A DNA stretch of 64,000 bases from Sphaerisporangium perillae (GCF_023276435.1 NZ_JALLPO010000012.1:124001-188000); one strand, 5' to 3'. Shown: positions 33,768 through 43,586, counted from the first letter of the stretch. Numbers and translations: made by a program. Notes: a model not told the origin generated them from the sequence alone.

Positions 33768-36700
33768 TCAGCTGTCGAGGTCGGCCTCCGCGAGCAGCAG
33801 CGGGACGGCCTCCGGGTCGCGCAGCAGCGCGGCGACCGCGAGCCGGTCTCCCCACTGGCCGCCCGCCCAGGCCAGGCCGCGCGCGAGTCCTTCGACCCCG
33901 CTCGCGTGGACCGCGCCTTCGTAGAAGCGCCACGGCACCCGCACACCGTCGACCGTGAGCTCGGCGTGCTCGACATAGGTCGCCGGCACCGATGGCAGCA
34001 GCGAGCGGACCTGCGCGGGCACCGGCCGCTCCTGTCCGGACGAGGTGACCTCGCCAGCGACCTCCTCGCCGATGACGGGCAGGTCGAGCAGCTCCGACAG
34101 GGCTTCGGCGAGGTCGAAGGGCGCGAGCACGAGCGGGCGCGAGGCGACCAGCGGGAGCAGGTCGGGGGCCTCGACGACCACCGGGCCGCCCATGGCGACC
34201 AGGCCGTCAGGGACGGGCCTGCCGTTGCCGCCGACGGGATGGCCGTCATCGGCGTCGGCGACGATGATCTCGCCGTTCAGCACGGCCCGCACGGCCGTGG
34301 GCGGCGCCACCCGGGACGGCTCCACGGCCGCGAGCGCCATCCACAGCGACCGTAGCTGGGCCCGGTCGACCTCGAGGGACGGGTCCGCCAGCAGGTCGAG
34401 CAGTTCGTCGGGCCCGCCGTGGGAGGCGAGGAGGTCGGCCAGCGTCGTCCGCACGCCGATCAGCGCGAGCACCGTCCCGTCCACCCCCTCGGGGGCGTCG
34501 CCGTACAGGCCGTACAGCAGGGGGTCGCCCGAGGGCAGCCGGAGCGCGGTGGGACGCCTGCCGTCGAGCACGGGGTGGCGCGACAGCCACCAGGCGGTGT
34601 ACGACGGGACCTCGGCGACCTCGCCCCTGACCAGCGCGCGGAGCGGCTGGAGCGCGGCGCGCAGCGGCGGGCGGGACAGCAGGGCCAGCGCCGAAGGCCA
34701 GTCGGCGACGTACTCCAGATCGCGGATCGCGGCGAACTCCCGCGCGACCGGCGGCACGTCGGCCTCCGGCAGCAGGTCGAGCACGGCTTCCAGCCACTCG
34801 TCCTCGGCGTCCAGGTCGTGGTCGCACTCGTCGGGGTCGAGCAGGACGTCGGAGTCGTTGACCACCGCGAAGCCGTCCAGCACGCCGGCGGCGGAAAGGA
34901 CGCGCGAGCCGTAGCGCTCGACGAGGTCGGGGGCGGCGACGCCGAACGGCACGTCCTGGTCGATCAGCTTGGCGAGGGAACCGTCCCCGAGCAGCAATTC
35001 TCCGGCCGGGTAGAGCTCGCCGTCGGCGCCGCGCAGCGCCAGCGAAGACAGCCACGGAGCCTCACCGGCCGACAGTCCCGCGGCGTCGACCAGCGCCAGG
35101 ACGGCCTGCGCCACCGGCTCGGGGTCGGCGCTGTCGAGCGACTCGGAGACGGTCGCGCGCGTCAGCGGGTCGTCCAGCACGCTCTTGGGCGTCGCCTCGG
35201 CGGCGCCGAGTCGCAGCAGCAGCGGATGGGCGGCGTCCGGGTGGACGATGCGCAGGCCGAGCGGCCCGAGAAGCGCCGGGTCGAGGGAGGATTGGTCGCT
35301 GAGCAGGAGGGTGCCGCGCGGGCCGCGTACGAGACGGCCGTCGGCGAGCGGGACGGGCACGGCACCGAGGGCCTCCCGGTCGTCGGCGGGCACCACGTCG
35401 TACAGCGACCGCCACCAGGTGGGAGGGGTGTCCTCGACGGCCTCGCCGGACAGCAGGTCGATCACGTCGGCGAGTTCGACGCGCCGGACGCCGAGCGCGG
35501 AGAGCGCCGGGTGCCTGGACGCCCAGCCGGCCGGCAACAGGCCGGGCACCACGTTCGCGATCTTGTCGAGGAACTCCGCGGGACCGGCCACCACCGACGC
35601 CTCGCGTCCGGAGACGACGTAGGGAGCCCCGCCCTCCGCGACGCCGGCGTGACCGGACGCGGCCTCCTCAGGACGGGAACCGTCACGCAGTGACGCGGCG
35701 TCCGCGCGTGAGGAGTCGCCCGCGTCGGCGGGCGGGGACAGCGCCGGGAGCAGCGGCGTGTCGGGAAGGCGGCGCAGGATCGCCCGCCGGATCGCCGCGT
35801 CCAGCTCTCCCTTGCCCATCAGGCCGGGCACCAGGTCGAGCAGGCGCGGCGTCTTCGGCAGCGTTCCGAGCAGCCGCAGGTAGGTCTCGGCGGCCCGCTC
35901 GACCAGGAAGTCGGTCAGCGGCCCGGAGGCCACGTGCCGCCGGTCAGTGGCCAGCGGGAAGGTGGCGATGAGCAGCGCGGGCAGGTCCAGCGGCTCGTCG
36001 CTGGGCGTCGGCGCGTGCACGACCGGGGCGACGTCCTTGGGCAGCTCTCCCTGGTCGCCGGGGACCGCCCAGCGGACCAGCCACTGGGGCCGGGCGCGCT
36101 CCTCGGTGGGACGGTCGGCGAACAGCTCGGCGACCTGCTCGGGCGCGAAGCCGCCGGACTCCTCCAGCACCTGCCACCCGTCGGCCGTGATCGTGCGCGT
36201 CTCGCCGCCGGCCTCGATCTCGATCTCGGCGAGCGCCGGCATGGCGAGCTGCAGCGCGGAACCGGTCTCGTTGAGCATCCGGCGTACGGCCTGCTCGACG
36301 GACTCGTCGCGCAGGGGCAGGCGCACGACGGTCTCGAAGCCGTCCGGGACGGGCACCGGCTCGGCCTCGAACGGCAGGCGCAGCAGCGGCACGTGCCCGC
36401 CGCGGATGGCGAGCTCACGAGCGAGCGCGGGCTCGGCGGCGATGATCGCGGCGGTCTCCGACCGGGACCAGCGGACCGCCCCGGTCGCGCGGGAGGCGAT
36501 CAGCGGCTCGTCGCAGACCGACACGACAGCCGCGAAGCCGACACCGAACCGGCCGATCGACCCGGCCTCGTCACGCTTGCCCGACACCCGCAGCGTGGCG
36601 AGACCCTCGACGCCGGTCTCGTCCAGCGGGGCACCGGTGTTGGCGGCGCTCAGCACGCCGTCCTCCAAGGTCAGCCGCAGCCGGCCCGGGACACCGGCAC

Positions 36701-36872
36701 GCAGCGCCGCGTCGGCGGCGTTCTGCGCCAGCTCGACGATCAGCCGATCGCGGTAGCCGCCGAGGGCGAAGTCCTCCTCGGCGTTGGCGTCCTCGCGGAA
36801 CCTCGCGGGCGAGGCCGTCCAGGCGGCCAGGACGGTGGTGCGCAGGCGTTCGGTGCCAAAGGTGTCAGTCAC
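33768..36872 (-). CDS. Sacsin N-terminal-type GHKL ATPase
   Basis: 1034 aa from ATG 36872. The GHKL/HSP90-like ATP site is at the N-terminus: N-box IVELAQNAADAAL with N51, G1 VLSAANTGAPLD and G2 SIGRFGVGFAAV. The remaining ~850 residues are acidic and leucine-rich and lack other recognised motifs, apart from repeated ...LLPLV/LLDLL helices. Sacsin-like ATPases are chaperone-like; the bacterial role is unknown. The DUF3027 gene lies 144 bp upstream on the same strand, and the two are neighbours in related genomes as I recall. Confidence 0.85.
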   Translation of the reverse strand: MTDTFGTERLRTTVLAAWTASPARFREDANAEEDFALGGYRDRLIVELAQNAADAALRAGVPGRLRLTLEDGVLSAANTGAPLDETGVEGLATLRVSGKRDEAGSIGRFGVGFAAVVSVCDEPLIASRATGAVRWSRSETAAIIAAEPALARELAIRGGHVPLLRLPFEAEPVPVPDGFETVVRLPLRDESVEQAVRRMLNETGSALQLAMPALAEIEIEAGGETRTITADGWQVLEESGGFAPEQVAELFADRPTEERARPQWLVRWAVPGDQGELPKDVAPVVHAPTPSDEPLDLPALLIATFPLATDRRHVASGPLTDFLVERAAETYLRLLGTLPKTPRLLDLVPGLMGKGELDAAIRRAILRRLPDTPLLPALSPPADAGDSSRADAASLRDGSRPEEAASGHAGVAEGGAPYVVSGREASVVAGPAEFLDKIANVVPGLLPAGWASRHPALSALGVRRVELADVIDLLSGEAVEDTPPTWWRSLYDVVPADDREALGAVPVPLADGRLVRGPRGTLLLSDQSSLDPALLGPLGLRIVHPDAAHPLLLRLGAAEATPKSVLDDPLTRATVSESLDSADPEPVAQAVLALVDAAGLSAGEAPWLSSLALRGADGELYPAGELLLGDGSLAKLIDQDVPFGVAAPDLVERYGSRVLSAAGVLDGFAVVNDSDVLLDPDECDHDLDAEDEWLEAVLDLLPEADVPPVAREFAAIRDLEYVADWPSALALLSRPPLRAALQPLRALVRGEVAEVPSYTAWWLSRHPVLDGRRPTALRLPSGDPLLYGLYGDAPEGVDGTVLALIGVRTTLADLLASHGGPDELLDLLADPSLEVDRAQLRSLWMALAAVEPSRVAPPTAVRAVLNGEIIVADADDGHPVGGNGRPVPDGLVAMGGPVVVEAPDLLPLVASRPLVLAPFDLAEALSELLDLPVIGEEVAGEVTSSGQERPVPAQVRSLLPSVPATYVEHAELTVDGVRVPWRFYEGAVHASGVEGLARGLAWAGGQWGDRLAVAALLRDPEAVPLLLAEADLDS

Positions 36873-37016
36873 GGAATCGTGTCCAAGGGTGGAGGAGGCG
36901 GGCCGGCCGCCCCCGCGGCCGGCGATCGGAAGTATCGTGACCTACGGCGAGAAGGCCCCGGGGCGTTCACCGTGGAACCCCCGTGGCCGGCGGCTCACCG
37001 CGCCGCGGTCGGCGGA

Positions 37017-37829
37017 TCAGGAGTGCCCGAGCGGTTCCGCGCCTTCGTCCTCGACGGAGCCCACGGCGAGAGCGCCCTCTTCCATCAGGTCGTAGCCGAG
37101 ATCGTCCAGGATGGGCACCGGCTGCTCGGCCGTGACCGGCGCCACCACGGCCGCCTCGGAGTGCGCGCCACAGCCGTGGTCGGCGGCGACGACCTTGCCG
37201 TCGTCGGGGGCGTACTCGTTGGCGCAGACGCCGAAGCCCAGGCGCAGCGCGCCGGCGAGCGGCCAGTAGAAACCGCAGGTGGAGCACTGCGCGGGCGCGG
37301 CGTGGGCGAGAGGGGTGTGCGGGCCGGAGTCGCCGGCGTGCCAGCGGTGCACGGCGCGGTCGCGCCCTATCGCCGAAAGGACCCGCGCGCGGCCGAGGCC
37401 GTACTCGAAGATCATCTGGCGGTCGCTGTCGTCGTCGGTCTCGGTGAATCCGGGGGCGAGCCGGTCGTCGTCCTCGGAGGTCGGCAGCAGGTCGCCCACG
37501 CCGAGGTCGCCGGGAAGGAGGCGCTCGCTCCACGGCACCCAGGCCGGAGGAAGCAGCGCGCCCGCGCCCGGTAGCAGGACGGTCTCGCTGATCGTCACGT
37601 TGCGCGCACGGGAGGCGCGGGTCACGGTGATCGCCCACCGCCAGCCCCGGTAGGCGCGGTCGAGGCAGGCGAAGTAGTGCGTGACCACGCGCTCACCCTC
37701 GGTCTGGAAGCCGAGATGTTCGCCCACCTCGCCGGTACGGGCGATTTCCTCAGCGGCGGCCCGGGCCGGCTCCACGGCGGCGGCGCAAGCCTGATCGACT
37801 GCGAAGGTGCGGGAACGAGTGCGGTTCAC
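37017..37829 (-). CDS. DUF3027 protein
   Basis: 270 aa from ATG 37829. Distinctive sequence: DQACAAAVEPARAAAEEIA, HYFACLDRAYRGWRWAITVT, WVPWSERLLPGDLGVGDLLP, and a cysteine pair CSTCGFYWPLAGALRLGFGV followed by C in GVCANEYAPDDGKVV and CGAH. These fit DUF3027, an actinobacterial family of unknown function. The four cysteines and histidine could bind a metal. It is probably co-transcribed with the sacsin-like gene. Confidence 0.88.
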   Translation of the reverse strand: MNRTRSRTFAVDQACAAAVEPARAAAEEIARTGEVGEHLGFQTEGERVVTHYFACLDRAYRGWRWAITVTRASRARNVTISETVLLPGAGALLPPAWVPWSERLLPGDLGVGDLLPTSEDDDRLAPGFTETDDDSDRQMIFEYGLGRARVLSAIGRDRAVHRWHAGDSGPHTPLAHAAPAQCSTCGFYWPLAGALRLGFGVCANEYAPDDGKVVAADHGCGAHSEAAVVAPVTAEQPVPILDDLGYDLMEEGALAVGSVEDEGAEPLGHS

Positions 37830-38214
37830 ATGTCAATTCTCACCCATGCGGCGAGCGGACATCACGCGTATGGGTCGGGTAAGACTTTAAACCGGAAGCG
37901 GCACACCATCGGCAGGAAGATCGATCGTCAAGACACATACGCGGCTCCGCGCCGGCGGGGGGCGCGAGGACGTGGACACACGGGCGGGCGGGTAAGCGAA
38001 AACGTGGGAAGCGGGCACGTGGCACACGGGCATGCGGGAACGTGGGACACGAGCCCGTGGACACGGAGGCCCGCGGGCATGGGGGCATGGCGAGCGCACA
38101 GGTGATCGAGCGGGAGCCGGAATTCCGGCGGGGACGACCGAGCGGGCGGAGAGGAGGCGGCGTGGAAGGCCTGGCCACCGGCATCTGTTCCGGTATTCCG
38201 TTCACGCGCGTGTG
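37830..38214. other. 385-bp gap with degenerate GTGGGACACGGGCATG-like repeats
   Basis: This is the divergent promoter region between the DUF3027 gene and the MFS gene. At 37970-38100 related pieces recur (AACGTGGGAAGCGGGCACGTG at 38001 and AACGTGGGACACGAG at 38039, 38 bp apart) in low-complexity G-rich DNA. Upstream at 37860-37920 is lower-GC DNA that may hold the minus-strand promoter. No supported gene was seen. Confidence 0.45.
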
Positions 38215-40110
38215 ATGCCGGCCTCCTGGAACCGCGTCCGGTCGTCGCTGTCGCGCGCCGGGCAGGCCGCCGCCGGAGCCGGCCGGGGCACCGTCCGTGC
38301 CGGGCGCGCGGCGGTGAGGGGTACGGCGCACGCCGGCCGCACCGCCGCCGAGGGGACGGCGCGGGCGGGGCGCGGGGTCCGCCGGGCCACGCGCAGGCTG
38401 ACCTACGCCCAGGGCGCAGGCCGCACGGGGCTCGGACGCCTGATCGAGCTGACGGCCGCCCACAGCGCCGGGGACGCGCTCATCACCGTCGGCCTGGCCG
38501 GCACCCTGCTGTTCGGCCTGCCCGTCGACCAGGCACGAGGCCAGGTCGCGATCTACCTGCTGATCACGATGGTGCCCTTCACGGTCGTGGCACCCTTCGT
38601 CGGGCCGGTGCTCGATCGCTTCCGGTCGGGCCGCCGGTACGTCATGGCGGGCACGCTGTTCGCGCGCGGGTTGCTCTGCTGGGCCATGGCCGCCGCGATC
38701 GGCCCGGGCGACGGCCTCACCTTGTTCCCGGCGGCGCTGGCCGTCCTCGTGCTGTCGAAGGCCTACAACGTCTCGCGGGCCGCGACCATGCCGAGCGTGC
38801 TGCCCGCCGACATCACCCTGGTCACCGCGAACGCTCGGGTGGCGCTGTTCTCGCTGGTCAGCGCCGCGCTGGCGGCTCCGGTCGCGGTCGGCCTGGCCGC
38901 GTGGCCCGGCGCCGACTGGCTGCTGCGCGGCACCATGGTGATCTTCCTGGCGGCCGGCGTGGTCGCCGTACGGCTGCCGCCGCACGTCGACGCGCCCGAC
39001 CTGGACCTCGACGCCGAGCCCGACCGGCACCTGGCCGGGGACCCCGCCGGGCGGCCGGACGGGGACGCCGGCGGGCACCTTGAGGGGGACCGCGGCAGGG
39101 GCTTCGATCTGGACCTGTACGGCGGCCTCGACCCGGACCTCGATCGGGAGCCCGGCGGGGACGAGCGAAGGAACGGGCCGGAGAGCGGTCCGGAGAGCGA
39201 GGCGGAAAGCCCGGCGGAGGGGGCCCGGAGGGGCCGGTCGAGGAGGCGCTGGCGCACGCTGCTGAACGTCGGCCCCGTCGTGGGCGAGGCGGTGCGAGCG
39301 AACGCCGCGATCCGCGTGCTATCCGGATTTCTGCTGTTCTTCCTGCTCTTCCTCGTACAAGACGGGAATCTACGAGGTAGCGGCCTCCCCGAGCAGGTCA
39401 TGATCGCGATCCTCGCGGGCGGCGCGGGAGTCGGCGGCCTGGCCGGCGCCGGTGTCGCGTCCTGGGTGCGCGGCCGCTCCCCCGCGCTCATCGTGCTGCT
39501 CGCGCTGGCGCTCGGCACCGTCACCACGGCGGCCGGCGCGTTCTTCTTCTCGCTGTGGACGGCCGTCGCGGTGGCCGCGGTCGCGGGCTTCGCCCAGGAG
39601 ATCGGCAAGCTGGCTCTGGACGCGACCGTCCAGCGGGAGATCGGCGAGGAGGTACGGTCCTCGACCTTCGGCGTCGTGGAGGCGTTGCTGCAGATCGCCT
39701 GGGTGGGCGGCGGCCTCGCCGGCCTGCTGCTGTCCCTGCTGTCGGGCCGCTCGGCGGGCCCCATCGGCCTGACGGCGGTCGCGGCGGCGCTGGTCGCGGC
39801 GCTGGCCTGGCTGGTCGTCGCGCGCCGCCGCCGGTTGCGCGCCCGGACGGACCGCATCCGCGCCGCGCGCGTCCCGAGGACGCCCGCGCCCGCCTCGGCC
39901 GCGCCCCGCGAGTCGGAGGTCCCGGAGCCCTCCGCCCGCGATTCGAACGTCCCCGGCTCCTCCACTCGCGAGCCGAATGCCCCGGGGTCCCCGGCAGGAC
40001 GAGAGCCGTCCGGGCGGGAATCCACGGGACGGGAGCCCTCAGGACGGGAGTCGCAGGCCCCCGCGCCGAAGCCCGGCGCGACCAAGCCCCTGACCAACCC
40101 GCACGGGTGA
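38215..40110 (+). CDS. MFS-type membrane protein with acidic central linker
   Basis: 631 aa from ATG 38215; GTG 38212 is next to it. After an Ala/Gly/Arg-rich N-terminus (about 60 residues of GRGTVRAGRAAVRGTAHAG type), six helices follow (LIELTAAHSAGDALITVGLA, ...). A ~90-residue acidic Gly/Asp-rich loop (LDLDAEPDRHLAGDPAG...) precedes a second set of six (VRANAAIRVLSGFLLFFLLF, ...) and a long disordered Ser/Glu/Pro tail. Motifs DRFRSGRRYVMAG and FAQEIGKLALDATVQREI support MFS membership. It is of the type I recall next to DUF3027 genes in Streptomyces. Substrate unknown. Confidence 0.82.
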   Translation: MPASWNRVRSSLSRAGQAAAGAGRGTVRAGRAAVRGTAHAGRTAAEGTARAGRGVRRATRRLTYAQGAGRTGLGRLIELTAAHSAGDALITVGLAGTLLFGLPVDQARGQVAIYLLITMVPFTVVAPFVGPVLDRFRSGRRYVMAGTLFARGLLCWAMAAAIGPGDGLTLFPAALAVLVLSKAYNVSRAATMPSVLPADITLVTANARVALFSLVSAALAAPVAVGLAAWPGADWLLRGTMVIFLAAGVVAVRLPPHVDAPDLDLDAEPDRHLAGDPAGRPDGDAGGHLEGDRGRGFDLDLYGGLDPDLDREPGGDERRNGPESGPESEAESPAEGARRGRSRRRWRTLLNVGPVVGEAVRANAAIRVLSGFLLFFLLFLVQDGNLRGSGLPEQVMIAILAGGAGVGGLAGAGVASWVRGRSPALIVLLALALGTVTTAAGAFFFSLWTAVAVAAVAGFAQEIGKLALDATVQREIGEEVRSSTFGVVEALLQIAWVGGGLAGLLLSLLSGRSAGPIGLTAVAAALVAALAWLVVARRRRLRARTDRIRAARVPRTPAPASAAPRESEVPEPSARDSNVPGSSTREPNAPGSPAGREPSGRESTGREPSGRESQAPAPKPGATKPLTNPHG

Positions 40111-40205
40111 GCCCTGGTGGGCGCGGCCCGTACGACTTCGCCGGCGCCACGCCCCGTCCGGCGGGCAGGACGCGCGCGTACGCCCCTCCGGCAGGCGTGA
40201 CCGGA

Positions 40206-40235
40206 CGCCCCGTCCTGGATCTTGGGGACGGGGCG
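40206..40235. terminator. Hairpin between convergent genes
   Basis: CGCCCCGTCC pairs perfectly with GGACGGGGCG around a 10-base loop, in the 158-bp space between the MFS gene and the cold-shock gene. Confidence 0.65.
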
Positions 40236-40268
40236 GCCGGTGTGGTGGAGGGCGACGGGCCGGAGTGC

Positions 40269-40667
40269 TCAGGCGTCGATGTCGTCCGCGACGGCTCGTA
40301 GCACGGTCGCGATCTTCTTGGCGTGTGCGGCGTCGGGGTGTTTGCCGCGCTGGTAGGAGTTCGAGACGTCGTCGAGCAGCTTGATCAGATCCTCGACGAT
40401 GACGACGAGTTCGTCCGGCGTCTTGCGCTTACCCTTTGGCTTCACGGTCTTGGCGAGCGTCGGCGGCTGCTCCAGCACGCGGACCGAAAGCGCCTGCTGG
40501 CCACGGCGCCCCTCGGCCACGCCGAACTCGACCTTCTGACCCGGCTTGAGCACTTCCGTGCCTTTGGGAAGCGCTGAGGAATGCACGAAGACCTCACCGC
40601 CGTCGTCGCGGGTGAGGAAACCGAAGCCCTTATCAGCGTCGTACCACTTGACCTTGCCAGTAGGCAC
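40269..40667 (-). CDS. Cold-shock domain protein with helical extension
   Basis: 132 aa from GTG 40667. Residues 1-65 form a cold-shock domain with RNP1 KGFGFLTR and RNP2 EVFVHSSA. A basic linker (KTVKPKGKRKTPDELVV) leads into a helical C-terminal extension (IVEDLIKLLDDVSNSYQRGK ... KIATVLRAVADDIDA) that ordinary 66-residue CspA proteins lack. It binds single-stranded nucleic acid by family knowledge; the extension may dimerise. This extended form is typical of actinomycetes. Confidence 0.9.
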   Translation of the reverse strand: MPTGKVKWYDADKGFGFLTRDDGGEVFVHSSALPKGTEVLKPGQKVEFGVAEGRRGQQALSVRVLEQPPTLAKTVKPKGKRKTPDELVVIVEDLIKLLDDVSNSYQRGKHPDAAHAKKIATVLRAVADDIDA

Positions 40668-40730
40668 AGGGGTGACCTCGTTCAGACTGTCATGAATGGT
40701 AATGGATGTAGGTTATGCCCACCGGGGGCA

Positions 40731-41366
40731 TCACATGACCGTCGAAACGGTCCCGATTTCCGAGATTCGCCAGGCCTCGTACCACCCCGCAAACCCTGTG
40801 AGATCCGGCAATACCACATCGGCTCCGTGATCGCGCAGGGCTTCCGCGGTGTACGGGCCCGTCGCCACGGTGACGCTCAGCGCGCGCCCTGCTCTGGCGG
40901 CCTCGATATCGGCCACGTGATCTCCGACGTACACCGCCGCGCCGAAGGCGGAGATGGCGATTCCCTTGGCCGCCCCGAACACCGAGCCGGCCACCTCGTC
41001 GACATCCAGGTCCAGAGCTTCGACGGTCCGGCGGGCATCGTGGACGTTCTTCCCCGTGACGACGATGACGCGCCCGCCGTGCCGGCGCACCTCGGCCACC
41101 GCCTCGGCCGCACCGGCCATGAGCGTGGTCATCGCCACGGCCAGGCCGGGATACAGGGAGCGGTAGAGGTCGGCGGCGGCCGGGATCTCCTCGGGCGGGA
41201 GCCAGTGGGCGAGCTCCTGCTCCAGCGGCGGGCCGAGCCGGTCGATGACGGCGGCGCTGTCGATGGGCACGCCGAGACGGTGTGCCACCTCGTCGTACAC
41301 CGCCGCGATCCCGGCACGGGTGTCCGCAAGCGTCAGATCAAGATCGAACCCTACTGAATACACCAT
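40731..41366 (-). CDS. HAD-superfamily hydrolase
   Basis: 211 aa from ATG 41366 (MVYSVGFDLDLTL); the frame opens at 41426 but the HAD motif normally starts the protein. Motif I is DLDLTLADT (D8, D10), motif II VIVVTGKN and motif IV VYVGDHVADIEAA; a cap domain lies between. This is the phosphoglycolate phosphatase-like group; the substrate is unclear. It is 63 bp upstream of and codirectional with the cold-shock gene. Confidence 0.88.
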   Translation of the reverse strand: MVYSVGFDLDLTLADTRAGIAAVYDEVAHRLGVPIDSAAVIDRLGPPLEQELAHWLPPEEIPAAADLYRSLYPGLAVAMTTLMAGAAEAVAEVRRHGGRVIVVTGKNVHDARRTVEALDLDVDEVAGSVFGAAKGIAISAFGAAVYVGDHVADIEAARAGRALSVTVATGPYTAEALRDHGADVVLPDLTGFAGWYEAWRISEIGTVSTVM

Positions 41367-41566
41367 AGAAGGATGCCAAATGCGGAGGGCCGCGCGTACC
41401 CCGACCCGTTGTGGGAACCTTGGCATGAAGAAAGGGCTTACTTATCACCGGCACTTCCTGTCCGGGTGCGGCCCGGCTCACCCCCACGGAGCGCTCGGAG
41501 CCCGAGCGGAGCGGCTCCGGACCCGGCGGATCACCGGCCGATATAGGTTCGGTACGGCTTGACATA

Positions 41567-41588
41567 CCTCGACCACATAAGGTCGAGG
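41567..41588 (+). promoter_or_regulatory. Candidate TetR operator with TTGACA upstream
   Basis: CCTCGACC-acataa-GGTCGAGG is a perfect inverted repeat ending 18 bp before the tetR ATG, with a TTGACA hexamer at 41559-41564 immediately upstream. This is the position and size expected of a TetR self-operator. Confidence 0.6.
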
Positions 41589-41606
41589 CGGAGGTAGCTA
41601 GGTTCC

Positions 41607-42251
41607 ATGACGAGATCGACGCGCGAACGGATCATCGACGAGGCATTGAGGCTGTTCGCCGAGCGAGGGTATTCCGCCACCTCGGTCGCCGAGATCGAGG
41701 CCGCCTCAGGGCTCTCCCCCGGAGCCGGCGGCTTGTACCGGCACTTCAAATCGAAGTACGAGGTGCTCGCCGCCGCGATGAACGAGCACGCCGCCCGCAC
41801 GCGCTCGCAGATCACCGAAGCGCTGATCGAAGTGCACGCCCTCGGCATGTCGGTCCCGATCGAGGAACGGCTCGCCCACCTGTGCCGGGCCGGGCTCGCG
41901 AAGGTCCGCGAGGAGAGCGAGCTGACCCGGGTCTTCTTCCGCGACCTCAGCCAGTTCCCCGAGCTGGTCGCCGTCGTCCGCGACGGGCTGCTCCAGCCCA
42001 TGTTCGACGCGATCACGACCTGGTTCCGCGCCCAGCCGGAGTACGCCGACGCCGACCTCGACTGGCCCGCGATCGGAGCCGTGCTCGGCGGGGCGGTGGT
42101 GCACTACCGGCTGTTCCAGGAGACCGTCGGCGAGCCTCCCGGCCGGGCGGAGCGCGACCGGTTCGTGTCCTCCTGGGTGCGCCTGTCGCTCGGCCTGCTC
42201 AGCGAACGATCCCCAGCGGCTGCCGCCGGGGTGGCGGAGGTGGCGGGTTGA
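41607..42251 (+). CDS. TetR-family regulator
   Basis: 214 aa from ATG 41607. The N-terminal DNA-binding domain is complete: STRERIIDEALRLFAERGYS, ATSVAEIEAASGLS and GGLYRHFKSKYEVLAAAMNE. The ligand domain is TetR_C-like with an aromatic-rich core. A perfect inverted repeat lies 18 bp upstream, supporting autoregulation. The 3' end overlaps the convergent membrane-protein gene by 53 bp, so an additional target is not obvious from position; the HAD gene is divergent. Confidence 0.92.
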   Translation: MTRSTRERIIDEALRLFAERGYSATSVAEIEAASGLSPGAGGLYRHFKSKYEVLAAAMNEHAARTRSQITEALIEVHALGMSVPIEERLAHLCRAGLAKVREESELTRVFFRDLSQFPELVAVVRDGLLQPMFDAITTWFRAQPEYADADLDWPAIGAVLGGAVVHYRLFQETVGEPPGRAERDRFVSSWVRLSLGLLSERSPAAAAGVAEVAG

Positions 42252-43371
42252 ACAGGCGATAGGCCAGCCAGGCCACCCCGCCACCCGCGCCCAGCATGAA
42301 CATCAGCCCACTGACGTGCCAGAACGAGCTGACGAACGCCGCGAGCCCGTCGCCGGGAGCCTCAGGTGCCCTGATGGCGGCGAGCACGGCCCCGCCGGCC
42401 ACATAGGCGACGATCGGCGCCGACAGGCCGGTCAGGCGGTCCTTGAAGACCCAGCCGTCACACGCCAGGACCGTGAGCGCGCCCAGCGCCCACACCAGCA
42501 CCGGGATCGGGAAGATCGCGACGTACGGCAGAGGAAGCGGCACGAGCAGCCCGGCGAGCAACAGCAGCGCCATGCCCGCCACCTCACGCCGGTCGTTGGC
42601 CAGGATCGTCCTGGCGTCGCGCCCGTCGGCGGCCCGCGGGTTCGCCCCCGCCATCGCGGCCCGGCCGAGGCGGGACAGCAGCGGTGAGGAGACATCGTCC
42701 GGAGCGGGCGCCGGCGAGACCCTGCGCGTGACGGGAGCCGCACCGCGAGGCAGCGGGCGCACAGGTCTGGACGGCCTGGACGGCCTGGACGGCGGAGCGG
42801 GACTCCGTGGCGGCCCGTCGTCCACCACGGCGGGCAGCACCTCCGTCGCGGAGTCGCCGAAGTCGTCCCCCACCGGCGAGCCGGAAGCGGGCACCGCCGG
42901 CAGGACCGACGTGGACGCCTCGTCCGGGACCGCCGTACCCGGGACGGCCCTCGCGCCTCGATCGGACCCGAGGCCAGGAACGGCGGGGGAACCGGAAGTC
43001 GCACGGCCCGGAGACGGCGACGGCGTGGAGGTGATCGCCGAGGAAGACGGCCGGGACGCCGGCTGACGCCCGGCACCGCGCACCCTGCCCGCTCCCGGCG
43101 CGGCCGGAGCGCGTCGCGCGGCCTCCTGCTCGCCCGCGGCCAGCCGCTGGACCTCCCGCTGGAGCAGCACCGCGGGATCACCGAACCTGGCGAGCACCTT
43201 GCGGACGGTGGCGAGGTCGTCGCTGCCCCGCCGCTCCTCCTCGATGCGGGCGCGCAACCGCTGCACGAAGTCGAGGCGCTGGTCGGTGCGGAGAACGCCG
43301 TGGGCGGCGTCCGCCACCTTGCTGACGTACTCCAAGACGAGCTGGTCGGCGCGCTCGATCACTCTCGCCAT
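42199..43371 (-). CDS. Membrane protein with HAAS-like N-terminal domain
   Basis: 390 aa from ATG 43371 (MARVIERADQLVLEYVSK). Residues 1-75 (LRTDQRLDFVQRLRARIEEE, then KVLARFGDPAVLLQREVQ) match the helical HAAS/DUF1700 pattern. A Pro/Ser-rich linker of ~150 residues follows, then four helices (MALLLLAGLLVPLPLPYVAI and later) and a proline-rich end (PPPPPPRRQPLG). HAAS domains are often in signalling proteins; the role here is unknown. It overlaps the tetR 3' end. Confidence 0.75.
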   Translation of the reverse strand: MARVIERADQLVLEYVSKVADAAHGVLRTDQRLDFVQRLRARIEEERRGSDDLATVRKVLARFGDPAVLLQREVQRLAAGEQEAARRAPAAPGAGRVRGAGRQPASRPSSSAITSTPSPSPGRATSGSPAVPGLGSDRGARAVPGTAVPDEASTSVLPAVPASGSPVGDDFGDSATEVLPAVVDDGPPRSPAPPSRPSRPSRPVRPLPRGAAPVTRRVSPAPAPDDVSSPLLSRLGRAAMAGANPRAADGRDARTILANDRREVAGMALLLLAGLLVPLPLPYVAIFPIPVLVWALGALTVLACDGWVFKDRLTGLSAPIVAYVAGGAVLAAIRAPEAPGDGLAAFVSSFWHVSGLMFMLGAGGGVAWLAYRLFNPPPPPPRRQPLGIVR

Positions 43372-43586
43372 ACTGCCCCAGCCCACCGGCCGGCGCACCC
43401 TTTCGCAGAAATGACTATCCCCGCCGCCCCAACGCCATACCGAGCGAGAGGCCCCCAGTGAAGCCGGGGAATGTCGATGATCAGGTGACTGGCGTACGAC
43501 GGCCTGTGGGCTCCTACGATGGAGGGGACGGTCCTACCGCGTGGGGCGTGCGGCGAATGCCGGTGGACAGGGGGTTCGGTGCAGCG

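Noticed and set aside
42199..42251. Convergent overlap of tetR and the HAAS-like gene as an error
   Set aside because: Both stops are clear and the overlap is short; convergent overlaps of this size occur in compact genomes.
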